Assembly: GCA_965222895.1 (NCBI GenBank)
Contig: CBDCVB010000001.1
Coordinates: forward strand, 1,426,001-1,490,000
Direction: 5' to 3'
DNA: 64,000 bases
DNA from: Bin87 sp965222895
Lineage (GTDB): Bacteria > Chloroflexota > Dehalococcoidia > Lucifugimonadales > UBA3495
Positions 1-7,649 of this stretch are shown piece by piece. The position numbers and the translations under genes were made by a program. The notes under the pieces are model-generated. The model did not search any database, was not told the origin of the DNA, and saw only the letters and a list, made by a program, of their open reading frames with translations. The stretch's first letter is position 1. Every line of letters starts with the position of its first letter.

Positions 1-1
1 G

Positions 2-766
2 CTCGTTGACCGCGGATTGGTAGAGAGTCGGCAACAGGCGCAGGCGCTGATTATGGCGGGCGCAGTGCTGACTCCCACCGGCCCGGTACAAAAGGCGGGC
101 ACGTTCCTGCCGGCCGACACGCCGCTGGAACTCCGCAAACGGTTGCCGTATGTCAGTCGCGGCGGCGTCAAGCTGGCCCACGCCCTGGATACCTGGGTTG
201 AACCATACCGTATCCCTCTAGACGGCATCACCGCGCTGGACGTGGGGGCATCAACCGGCGGATTCACCGACTGTCTGCTCAATTATGGCAGCCGCCGGGG
301 GCTTGGGGGCGCGCGACGGGTTTACGCGGTGGATGTGGGACACGGCCAGCTGCACTACCGCCTGCGCTCCGACCCTCGGGTGGTGTGCATGGAAAAGGTG
401 AACGCGCGCCACCCCTTTGAGCTGCCGGAACCGGTGGATTTTCTGGTGGCCGACGTATCGTTCATCTCGCTCACGATGGCGCTGCCGGAACCGTTGACCC
501 ACCTGCGCGCCGACGGATATGCGGTTGTCCTCATCAAGCCACAGTTTGAGGCGCGGCGCGGTGAGGTTGGCAAGGGCGGTATCATTCGCGACGACACACT
601 GCGCGCTGACATCCTGAAACGGGTTACCGACTGGATGCGCGACCGCCCGGACATCCGGCTGCTGGATACGATAGACTCACCAATCACCGGAGACGCTGGC
701 AATCGGGAGTTCCTGGCGTTATTACAAAAGGTAGCTGACACCACCAACCAAGGAAAAGGAAACTGA
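2..766 (+). CDS. tlyA: TlyA family 2'-O-rRNA methyltransferase / hemolysin-like protein (5' partial)
   Basis: The frame is open to the first base of the window and reads L-V-D-R-G-L-V-E-S-R, the usual start of the TlyA S4 RNA-binding domain, so the true start lies upstream; the TTG at 17 is not needed. An S4 domain (first 60 residues) is followed by an FtsJ/RrmJ-type Rossmann methyltransferase with SAM motif ALDVGASTGGFTDC and the late catalytic motif KPQFE. Family role: SAM-dependent 2'-O-methylation of 16S/23S rRNA, in the cytoplasm. The following gene starts 2 bp after its stop, so the two are probably co-transcribed. Confidence 0.93.
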   Translation, partial: LVDRGLVESRQQAQALIMAGAVLTPTGPVQKAGTFLPADTPLELRKRLPYVSRGGVKLAHALDTWVEPYRIPLDGITALDVGASTGGFTDCLLNYGSRRGLGGARRVYAVDVGHGQLHYRLRSDPRVVCMEKVNARHPFELPEPVDFLVADVSFISLTMALPEPLTHLRADGYAVVLIKPQFEARRGEVGKGGIIRDDTLRADILKRVTDWMRDRPDIRLLDTIDSPITGDAGNREFLALLQKVADTTNQGKGN

Positions 767-767
767 T

Positions 768-1091
768 ATGTACCTGCTACGGAGAATTTTCAAAACCAAA
801 CCCGGCGAGGCTAGGCGGGTGGCCAGCCTGTTGCAGAAGCAGGCCCAGATTTTCCACGACGCCGGCCAGCGCAGCGAATTCAAGGTGTACTTCAACGGCG
901 CCACCACCCCGGGCGAACAAAACATCGTCGTGCTGGAATGGACGGACGAGGCACTGATGTCTCCCATGCGCGGCGGGCACCAATTGCCTCCGGCAGCGAT
1001 GGAAGTGGGCCGGGAAATCGGTCCGTTGGTCGAGGGCAATCACATCGAGTTCATGGAGTTGATGACGCCGGACAAGATGCTGGACGTTTAG
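768..1091 (+). CDS. Small dimeric alpha-beta barrel (ABM-like) protein
   Basis: A 107-residue protein starting immediately after tlyA with AAGGAAA upstream. The pattern (LLRRIFKTKPGEARRVASLL, a helix, then NIVVLEWTDEA) fits the ferredoxin-like fold of antibiotic-biosynthesis-monooxygenase/NIPSNAP-type proteins. These form dimers with varied or unknown substrates; no catalytic residue can be named here. Probable operon partner of tlyA. Family call is by fold pattern only. Confidence 0.6.
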   Translation: MYLLRRIFKTKPGEARRVASLLQKQAQIFHDAGQRSEFKVYFNGATTPGEQNIVVLEWTDEALMSPMRGGHQLPPAAMEVGREIGPLVEGNHIEFMELMTPDKMLDV

Positions 1092-1126
1092 CAGCGCCCG
1101 GTTTCGGTTCGACATTCACCCTCACC

Positions 1127-1156
1127 CTAACCCTCTCCCATCGAGGGAGAGGGGAT
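1127..1156. repeat. Dispersed hairpin repeat between genes, possible terminator
   Basis: CCCTCTCCC, a 5-base loop and GGGAGAGGG form a 9-bp stem between the ABM-like gene and the CinA-like gene. There is no U-run. The sequence looks like the short interspersed CCTCTCCC repeats common between genes in many bacteria, and related C-rich tracts recur near 5955 and 7015. Confidence 0.5.
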
Positions 1157-1182
1157 CATTCCACGGATGGAGGAGGTACGTT

Positions 1183-1659
1183 GTGGACGTTCAACAGGTA
1201 GCTGAAACCCTGCTGGCGCGGGAACAAACCGTGTCGGTGGCCGAGGCGTGCACCAACGGATTGCTGGGGTACACGCTGGGCACCATTCCGGGCGCATCGC
1301 GTTTCTTCCCCGGCGGCGTAATCGCCTACACGGGCGGCCTGAAGGAGAAAATCCTGGGCGTGCCCGATGAGCTATACGAGACGGCGGGCAGCGTAAGCCG
1401 CGAAATGGCCATCGCAATGGCCCGTGGCGTCCTGGAACTGACCGGCACCGACTATGCTCTTTCCACCACCGGCGTAACCGGCCCGGCGGCGGGCCGCAGC
1501 GGACTGCCCATCGGCGCTTTCTGGATCGGGTTAGCGGTGAAAGGCGGCGCAGACGCGGCCATCGAGATTCGCGTCGGCGGCGACCGGGATGCTACCAAGC
1601 ACGGCGCGGTTCAGGCCGCCATCAACCTGCTGGGCAATCAGCTGGCGGCGGGCGGCTGA
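1183..1659 (+). CDS. CinA C-terminal domain / NMN amidohydrolase-like protein
   Basis: 158 residues, the normal length of a stand-alone CinA-C (PncC) domain. GTG start is chosen because GGAGGT lies 8 bases upstream. Motifs: SVAEACTNGLLGY near the N-terminus, FFPGGVIAYTGGLKEKILGV, and STTGVTGPAAG, which corresponds to the family SGxxGPxGG loop. Family role: deamidation of nicotinamide mononucleotide in pyridine nucleotide recycling. The catalytic Ser/Lys region looks preserved, with Cys-Thr-Asn where many members have Ser-Cys-Thr-Gly, so substrate may differ. Confidence 0.85.
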   Translation: MDVQQVAETLLAREQTVSVAEACTNGLLGYTLGTIPGASRFFPGGVIAYTGGLKEKILGVPDELYETAGSVSREMAIAMARGVLELTGTDYALSTTGVTGPAAGRSGLPIGAFWIGLAVKGGADAAIEIRVGGDRDATKHGAVQAAINLLGNQLAAGG

Positions 1660-1754
1660 CGATAGCCTATCCAGTCGTTGCGGCGAGGTTGCTACGTGGC
1701 CGCATTCCTAGCAACGACTTCGATTAGCAATGACTTCGACTTGAGGTATCCAAT

Positions 1755-2765
1755 ATGCAATTTGGCGTGTCCCTTTCCGCCATCGCCCAACAGCCGGCCG
1801 GCGTCGATATGCAACAGGCGTTCGCCGACATCTGCACCTACGTCGGTGCGGCACGCGACTTGGGCTTTGACCTGGTCTACCAGGGTCAGCACTACCTTAC
1901 CGACCCGTACCAGCAATTGCAGACGATGCCGCTGCTGGCGCGCATCTCCGCTGAGGCGCGCGGCATGGGGCTGGTGGCGACGATGCTCGTGCCCCTGCAC
2001 CATCCGGTGGATCTGGCCGAGCGGGTGGCTACGATGGACGTGATGACCGGCGGCAAGTTTACCCTCAGCGCGGCGTTGGGCTACCGGGACGAGGAGTATG
2101 ACAACTTCGGCGTGCCTCGACGCACCCGGGTGAGTCGTTATCTGGAGTGTCTGGAGGCGATGCGGTTGCTGTGGTCGGGTGAGAAGGTGAATTACGACGG
2201 CCAGTATTTCCAGCTGCGCGACGCCCAGCTGATGCTGCGTCCGGTGCAGCAGCCGCATCCGCCGGTTTGGGTGGCGGCCAACAGCGACGCGGCCATCACC
2301 CGCGCGGCCCGGCTGGGGTACACGTGGTACGTTAACCCGCACGCCAAATTCGCAACCATCAGCCAGCAGGTAGAGATGTACCACGAGGCTGCCGGAGCCG
2401 CCGAGTCGGGCGCGCCGGAGCGGTTGCCCATCGGCCGCGAGGTGTTCGTGGGGCGCACACACGAGGAGGCGTTTGCCAGCGCAACGCCGTACTTGGGCGG
2501 CAAGTACGAGGCCTACGCCCAGTGGGGTCAGGACAAGGCGCTACCGGGCGAGGAGAACTTCCGGGAACCGTTCGAGGATCTGGCGCGCGACCGTTTCGTC
2601 ATTGGCAGTCCCGACGAGGTGGTAGCAGAGCTGTCCCGCTACCGGGAGTTGGGTATGTCACACGGCTGCTTCCGCATGATGTGGCCGGGGATGCCGTTGG
2701 CGGACGGCCTAGCCAACCTGGAACTGTTCGCCGAGCGCGTGGCGCCGCACCTGCGGGAGGGGTAG
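1755..2765 (+). CDS. LLM class flavin-dependent oxidoreductase (luciferase-like)
   Basis: 336 residues, standard size for the bacterial luciferase/F420-dependent superfamily TIM barrel. Recognisable pieces are the N-terminal strand with DLGFDLVYQGQHY, GYRDEEYDNFGVPRRTR in the middle, and PVWVAANSDAAITRAARLG. Family role: oxidation of small organic substrates with FMN or F420; the substrate cannot be read from sequence. Such proteins are abundant in SAR202-like Chloroflexota, which is one reason for the taxonomic guess. Gene stands alone, followed by convergent membrane genes. Confidence 0.9.
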   Translation: MQFGVSLSAIAQQPAGVDMQQAFADICTYVGAARDLGFDLVYQGQHYLTDPYQQLQTMPLLARISAEARGMGLVATMLVPLHHPVDLAERVATMDVMTGGKFTLSAALGYRDEEYDNFGVPRRTRVSRYLECLEAMRLLWSGEKVNYDGQYFQLRDAQLMLRPVQQPHPPVWVAANSDAAITRAARLGYTWYVNPHAKFATISQQVEMYHEAAGAAESGAPERLPIGREVFVGRTHEEAFASATPYLGGKYEAYAQWGQDKALPGEENFREPFEDLARDRFVIGSPDEVVAELSRYRELGMSHGCFRMMWPGMPLADGLANLELFAERVAPHLREG

Positions 2766-2766
2766 G

Positions 2767-3171
2767 TTAGCGGCGCATCCACAGACGTATCAGGCCAATC
2801 AGCCCTGTGAGCGATAGATAAGCGCCGGTAGCATAGAAGGAAGCAAATGCCGCCGAAAATACCAGCCACGCCAAAAAAGAATTCTCGCCAATAAGAATAA
2901 ACCAGGTTCCAATTATCCCGAACATTGTCGCTGCTGCAGTTGCACATATTACCAACCAGTTGGTTTCGTTCAGCAGAGACGGAACAATTGCGGCTAGAAA
3001 AATAACGGCCGCAATAAGTTGTAAAGACGTGCCACGACCAGACTGGACAGATAAGTCCAAAACAAGTACTCGATCGGGTACGAACGCTATGAGCAGACCT
3101 AATAAGAAAAAGACTGTAATCCACGACCAACCGAGTGCGCCTAGCACACCTCGCACCGTTGCGTTAATCAC
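2767..3171 (-). CDS. Small membrane protein, distal gene of coupled pair
   Basis: About 134 residues with four hydrophobic segments (for example WITVFFLLGLLIAFV, LQLIAAVIFLAAIV and AWLVFSAAFASFYATGAYL). I choose the GTG at 3171 because it overlaps the stop of the upstream gene as GTGATTAA, a typical translational coupling arrangement; an earlier start at 3246 would overlap that gene by 80 bp. No family recognised. Coding is A/T-richer than neighbours. Confidence 0.6.
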   Translation of the reverse strand: MINATVRGVLGALGWSWITVFFLLGLLIAFVPDRVLVLDLSVQSGRGTSLQLIAAVIFLAAIVPSLLNETNWLVICATAAATMFGIIGTWFILIGENSFLAWLVFSAAFASFYATGAYLSLTGLIGLIRLWMRR

Positions 3172-3448
3172 GAGTCCAGCCGAATAGAGTCCAGCCTTGT
3201 CGCCAGAATGCCCAGACGGTGCTTCCGAACAAAACCAGGACCGCAACTCCGGCGATTACAAGCATAGTTACAGCGACGCCCTTATCTTCGCTACCGAGCG
3301 CAGAACGGAACGTTTGCGTCATAGATGGTCCAGCGTACAGGATGCCCGCAATTAGGGACACGGTGCAGACAATTACAATGCCGACACCGAGGAGCGCAAC
3401 ACGGGTTGGGTAACTGATGCTGTCGATTGGAACAGGACGCAAAGCCAT
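3164..3448 (-). CDS. Small two-TM membrane protein, proximal gene of coupled pair
   Basis: 94 residues from the ATG at 3448 (GGAAAC just upstream). Two transmembrane segments: LLGVGIVIVCTVSLIAGILY and TMLVIAGVAVLVLFGSTVW, with a short cytoplasmic tail. Its stop overlaps the GTG of the next gene, so the two are probably made together and may interact in the membrane. No family recognised. Confidence 0.65.
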   Translation of the reverse strand: MALRPVPIDSISYPTRVALLGVGIVIVCTVSLIAGILYAGPSMTQTFRSALGSEDKGVAVTMLVIAGVAVLVLFGSTVWAFWRQGWTLFGWTRD

Positions 3449-3506
3449 TTTGTTTCCTTTTGAATGCGCTTCGGTTTTATTGTAGCACGGTACAACCGAG
3501 CGCTCC

Positions 3507-5876
3507 TTACCCCGCCCGCAACGTCTGCGCCGTCTCGGCCTGCGCCTTGATGCGCCCCCAGTCGTAGAGCATGGGGACCATGCGAACATGGCTCCACATA
3601 TCGGACTGATCGGCGTAGTGGTTGCTGGCGGGGTGGCCGGATGCACCGAGGGGCACCGCCCATAGCGAGTTTTCCCAATCACCCAGGTCGTAGGCGTAGC
3701 GGAAAACCGACAAGCCGCCTACGGTGGCAAAATCGGCTGGGGAGTAGGAGCCGGCCCAAGGGGTGTCGCCGTCGCCGCCGGTGGGTATCTCCGGCGGGTT
3801 GAGTAGCGAGCCGAGTTCGGGAATCGCCATTGCCAGCGGGTGCTGTGGTTTGGCCCGGTGTAATTTGTCCCAACGCCAGGTGTCCAGGTCTGGGCCCATC
3901 CGGTTGCCGAGGATGCCCACGGCCTCTGCCAGCGATGCAACGAGCGCGGATGGCCAGGTTTCCCCGGACGGCAGCAGGCTAGGATCGCCAGCAGCCATGG
4001 CATCGTTCATCAGGATGCGGAAGCGGTTGACGAAACCGCCGCGGCCACGGTCTACCGGATGCCAGCACAGGGCAGCCAGGTTCTCGCCAACGTTGTGCTT
4101 CAGCAACCGCCACTGCAACACATCGCGCGTGGCGCTGTAGATGGTTGGCTCGACGGCGTCGGCGTCCATGGCGCCCGACCACGCCTGGAGCCTGGCCAGC
4201 GCAGCGGCCACCGCCGGGTCCGCCGGCAATGGGACTGCTCGCAGGGCGGCGATGTAAGCCTGGGCGGGCCGGGACACGCGATCCGAATGGATGCGTCCCA
4301 TATCGTTGGCCGATGGATTGGGCATGGCGCGGATTCGCTCGGCGACGCGCATCGCCCGGTAGCCGGGGGCAAAGTCCATTGAGATGTAATAGGGATAATC
4401 ATCGCCCACCGGGCGGTTGTTGGCAGTTACGATGTAGCCTTCGGGCGGATTGATGTAACGTGGCAGTTCGTTGAAAGGGATGCTGCCCTGCCATTCGTGG
4501 TGGCCGTCCCAGCCGGGCACGGGCAGCGGAGCGGGGGCATCTCCGGGGCGGCGGGGAATCTCACCGCGACACTGGTAGCCGATGTTGCCGTCAACATCCG
4601 CCATCACAAAGTTGTTGACGGGATCGACCCAACCATCCATCGAATCGGCCAGCTGGTGGACGTTCTGGGCTTCCAGCATCGCCGGCAGGATGTCCGTCCA
4701 CGGGTCGCCCCGATTGCTGTAAAAGATCGGGGTGGCGGTGTAACGCAGGGCGAGGCCGTAGCCGGACCTTGGGTCGCCGCCGACCACGGGGCCGTGGTGG
4801 GTAGCCCAGGTGCGCAGGTGAACATCGTCGCCGCCGCGCACCTTGATGACCTCCTCGCGCACATCGGCGTTGTACCAGTCATCCTGGCGCTGGTAGAGGG
4901 AGGCGTCGGTGTCGTGGAACCGCTCGATGTACAAATCCTGATAGTCGGCGCTGGTGTGGGTAACGCACCAGGCCACCCAGCGGTTGTGTCCAAAGTGGGG
5001 GAAGCCGGGCACACCGGCGAAGGAATTGCCCACCACGTCGAAGGCGTCGCAGGCCACGTGGTTCTGGTAGTAGACGCTGGGGACATCCAGGCCCCGATGG
5101 CTGTCCCCAGCCAGAATGGGCTTGCCGGTTGCAGTGCGCTCGCCCGAGATTGCCCAGGAATTGGAGCCGCTGTCCATCTCGCCAATCAGATTCAGATTGG
5201 CCGCGCCATCCAGCAGCTGTTGATAACCGACATCGGCAGACCCGCTGAAATCCGCGCCGGTGGGAATGATGACGGGTTGGCCGGGCGGGTAGGACGGGAA
5301 TAGCTGCGCGGCACGCTCAGGGCCCAGTTCCCGAACGAGACGGGCGCGCCAGGCCTTGCTCTCGAACACGCCCATGAAAATGTGCCGCACCTTGTAGACG
5401 GCCAGACTGTGCCACGGTTCCCAGGGTTCGGGAACGATGCCGGCAATGCGATATTCGGCCGGCAACGGCGCATGGCTGTTGATGAAGGCGTTGACGCCGT
5501 CGGCGTAGGCCTGGAACATGGCCTGAGCGCGGGGGCCAGCGGCGACACAATCGGCGCGGGCGGCGTCTTCCAAACGGAGGCGACGCATCTGCATATCCTG
5601 GCCCACGGCAGAGGCGCCGGCGGCCTCGGCCCAACGACCAACGGCGCGGCGACGGTCGTATTCCATCGCCCACAACCGGTCCTGAGCCGTAACAAACCCC
5701 TGGGCGAACCAGGCGTCGTGCTCATCGGTGGCGCGGATGTGGGGGATGCCCCATTCGTCCCGCCAAACCTGCACGGCAGCGTGCAGGCCGGGCAGGATAA
5801 ACTCTCCGTCCAGGGGTGGCACGGCGTTGCGGAGGTCGGCAGTGGTTACCTGGGTAGCGGTGGCGTGGGTGGTCAT
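3507..5876 (-). CDS. Penicillin acylase family Ntn hydrolase
   Basis: 789 residues from the ATG at 5876, preceded by GAGGTG; the upstream ATG at 5906 lacks a ribosome site. N-terminal part (WRDEWGIPHIRATDEHDAWF and AQDRLWAMEYDRR) is the alpha-chain signature of penicillin/AHL acylases. The nucleophile Ser sits in MDSGSNSWAISG at about residue 250, preceded by the chain-cleavage site. Family: autocatalytically cleaved N-terminal-nucleophile amidases acting on penicillins, acyl-homoserine lactones or other amides. No signal peptide is visible, so it is probably cytoplasmic, unlike classic periplasmic members. Substrate unknown. Confidence 0.92.
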   Translation of the reverse strand: MTTHATATQVTTADLRNAVPPLDGEFILPGLHAAVQVWRDEWGIPHIRATDEHDAWFAQGFVTAQDRLWAMEYDRRRAVGRWAEAAGASAVGQDMQMRRLRLEDAARADCVAAGPRAQAMFQAYADGVNAFINSHAPLPAEYRIAGIVPEPWEPWHSLAVYKVRHIFMGVFESKAWRARLVRELGPERAAQLFPSYPPGQPVIIPTGADFSGSADVGYQQLLDGAANLNLIGEMDSGSNSWAISGERTATGKPILAGDSHRGLDVPSVYYQNHVACDAFDVVGNSFAGVPGFPHFGHNRWVAWCVTHTSADYQDLYIERFHDTDASLYQRQDDWYNADVREEVIKVRGGDDVHLRTWATHHGPVVGGDPRSGYGLALRYTATPIFYSNRGDPWTDILPAMLEAQNVHQLADSMDGWVDPVNNFVMADVDGNIGYQCRGEIPRRPGDAPAPLPVPGWDGHHEWQGSIPFNELPRYINPPEGYIVTANNRPVGDDYPYYISMDFAPGYRAMRVAERIRAMPNPSANDMGRIHSDRVSRPAQAYIAALRAVPLPADPAVAAALARLQAWSGAMDADAVEPTIYSATRDVLQWRLLKHNVGENLAALCWHPVDRGRGGFVNRFRILMNDAMAAGDPSLLPSGETWPSALVASLAEAVGILGNRMGPDLDTWRWDKLHRAKPQHPLAMAIPELGSLLNPPEIPTGGDGDTPWAGSYSPADFATVGGLSVFRYAYDLGDWENSLWAVPLGASGHPASNHYADQSDMWSHVRMVPMLYDWGRIKAQAETAQTLRAG

Positions 5877-5906
5877 GGGACACCTCGGTGGGTCGGTTGC
5901 GCTCAT

Positions 5907-6400
5907 AGTACATTAGCCACCGAGAGCGCGCACCCAACGCCCTTGGAAGCGCGCGCCTCTCCCCCGGCCCCTCGCCTGGCGCGAGAGGAGAAGAGAGGAG
6001 AGGCGACGGATTTTTTCCGCGATGGACAGGATAATGGGCCGTGGAGGGCGGCGCGGTTGCCACGTCGCTATGCTCCTCGCAATGACACATTAAAGTGGGT
6101 ACGCGTGACCAATCCCCCGTCATTGCGAGGAGCATAGCGGCGTGGCAATCTCGATGAGGTCGAACACACGTCAGCGAACCGCCGTTGCTACGGCGACGAG
6201 ATTGCCACGCAACGCTCGCAATGACAAAGTGGGTACGCATAAGCGGGGGGTTGATGTTTCGGCCGATTGTGGGTAGTTGGTCGCTGGCGTTGTGGGGGAA
6301 AATCCGTTATTCTGGGGCACATCAGGTTACTATTTTGACGGGTTCGTGATTCTAACGGGCTCACATATTCCGACGGACGTGTATCAGGAGAGTTTGCAAC
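5907..6400. repeat. Intergenic region with REP-like inverted repeats
   Basis: No gene seen. Three related copies of a short repeat with core ATTGCGAGGAGC and GTGGCAATC occur at about 6056-6090 (inverted), 6116-6152 (direct) and 6190-6228 (inverted). Adjacent copies face each other, so the transcript could fold into long hairpins. Further copies lie at 7437-7530. Such REP-like elements are usually host-specific and may be moved by Y1 transposases; none is in the window. Confidence 0.75.
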
Positions 6401-6988
6401 ATGACTACTACGGCTTCTACCGACGCCGCGACCACTATCGTGCAGAATGACAGCCGCTTCAATGACCAGTTTGGCGAGATGAGCCCACGGGCCAAGGAGA
6501 AGGTTAAGGGCGAGATGTCGGACTTTGTGCAGAAGTTCATTGCTGCCTCGCCCTTCGCGGTGATGGCATCCGCCGACCCGGACGGCAGCTGTGATGCCTC
6601 GCCCAAGGGCGGCAAGGCCGGCTTCGTCAAGGTTATTGACAGCACGCGCCTGCTGCTGCCCGACGTGGCCGGCAACCGGTTGTTCCAGTCCTACCAGAAC
6701 ATGGATGAGAACCCCCATGTCGGGCTGCTGTTTATGATTCCCGGCATCAACGACACGGTGCGTATCAACGGGACGATCTCCATCGTGGACAAGGTAGAGC
6801 TGGAGCGGCAGAAGGTAGAGCTGGAGCTGTACTGGACCGATGACAACTCCAAGCACTTGCAGGGCATCATCATCAACGTGGAAGAGTCGTACACCCACTG
6901 CCCGAGAGCGTACAACTTCGCCAAGCTGTGGGACACGGATCAGATTACTGAGAACCAGACCAACCGGCCCATTCCGCTGCGGCCGTAA
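6401..6988 (+). CDS. PPOX-type FMN flavoprotein (MSMEG_1061-like)
   Basis: 195 residues. After a Thr/Ala-rich leader comes a pyridoxamine-5'-phosphate-oxidase-like split barrel: SPFAVMASADPDGSCDASPK, then PGINDTVRINGTISIVD, and a C-terminal EESYTHCPRAYNFAKLW that is typical of the MSMEG_1061-type subgroup. Family role: FMN- or F420-dependent redox reactions; substrate not predictable. AGGAG lies upstream of the ATG. Monocistronic by context. Confidence 0.85.
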   Translation: MTTTASTDAATTIVQNDSRFNDQFGEMSPRAKEKVKGEMSDFVQKFIAASPFAVMASADPDGSCDASPKGGKAGFVKVIDSTRLLLPDVAGNRLFQSYQNMDENPHVGLLFMIPGINDTVRINGTISIVDKVELERQKVELELYWTDDNSKHLQGIIINVEESYTHCPRAYNFAKLWDTDQITENQTNRPIPLRP

Positions 6989-7028
6989 CGCCTCATTTAG
7001 TGTCGGTTGGGGGTTTGCCCTCACCCTG

Positions 7029-7228
7029 GCGGCTGTTGACAAATAGCAAACCAGCCCGTCCTCCCCAGCCCGTCACTCCCGCGAAAGCGGGAGTCCAGAG
7101 GGTCTGATGAAAGAATCAGTACCTTTTTTAACGAGTTCGGCGATTAACGACTTCGGCCACTGGATTCCCGCTTGCGCGGGAATGACGGTATTCGTGGCGG
7201 GAATGACGTTACTTGTCAACACACGCTA
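7029..7228. repeat. Candidate MITE with TGTTGACA-type ends, plus GC hairpins
   Basis: The segment begins GGCTGTTGACAAATAG (about 7031) and ends, on the other strand, GCGTGTGTTGACAAGTAAC (about 7210-7228), an imperfect inverted pair related to the ends of the elements at 14365, 31192 and elsewhere. Inside are perfect hairpins at 7075-7094 (CTCCCGC loop GAAA) and 7164-7183 (ATTCCCGC loop TTGC). No coding frame is credible. Confidence 0.5.
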
Positions 7229-7436
7229 ACCCTCTGCCATCGAGGTGCCGGTGGTCTGTGTGCTGGGGCTGCTTTCTTACGGAATCATCTTCGTGCCGGC
7301 GTTTTTGGCATCGGCGATTACGGCTGTGGTCAGCATTTTCACTGACAAGCGGAGCGTTGGTAATGGCGCAGTTGAAACCCGCTGAATCGAACCAATCCCT
7401 GCGTGCGCCCTGACTGAGAGAAAATTGCAAAACTTG

Positions 7437-7530
7437 TCATTTCGAGCGCAGCGCGGCAATCTCGTCGCTGAAACCGCCTCCATTGCTGCAGCGGGATTGC
7501 CACGTCGCTACGCTCCTCGCAATGACAGCA
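7437..7530. repeat. REP-like repeat pair upstream of M16 peptidase
   Basis: Two facing copies of the same repeat family as at 5907-6400 (TCATTTCGAGCGCAGCGCGG and the reverse of ATTGCGAGGAGCGTAGCGAC) flank a 25-base centre. They lie about 120 bp before the peptidase start and could shape the end of an upstream transcript. The remaining sequence 6989-7600 shows no gene. Confidence 0.65.
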
Positions 7531-7649
7531 GGCAGGGACCGGAGTTTCGCAATTTTCTTGACTGACGCCATCGCCGTAGGGCTCGGTCTTCCGGTGCTAC
7601 AATGGCGGCAACGCACGCCACGACACGCACCCGAGAGGACAACACGCGC

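Noticed and set aside
4497..5303. Plus-strand frame of 268 codons inside the penicillin acylase gene
   Set aside because: Antisense to a clear gene; composition (V/G/A repeats) is typical of a shadow frame.
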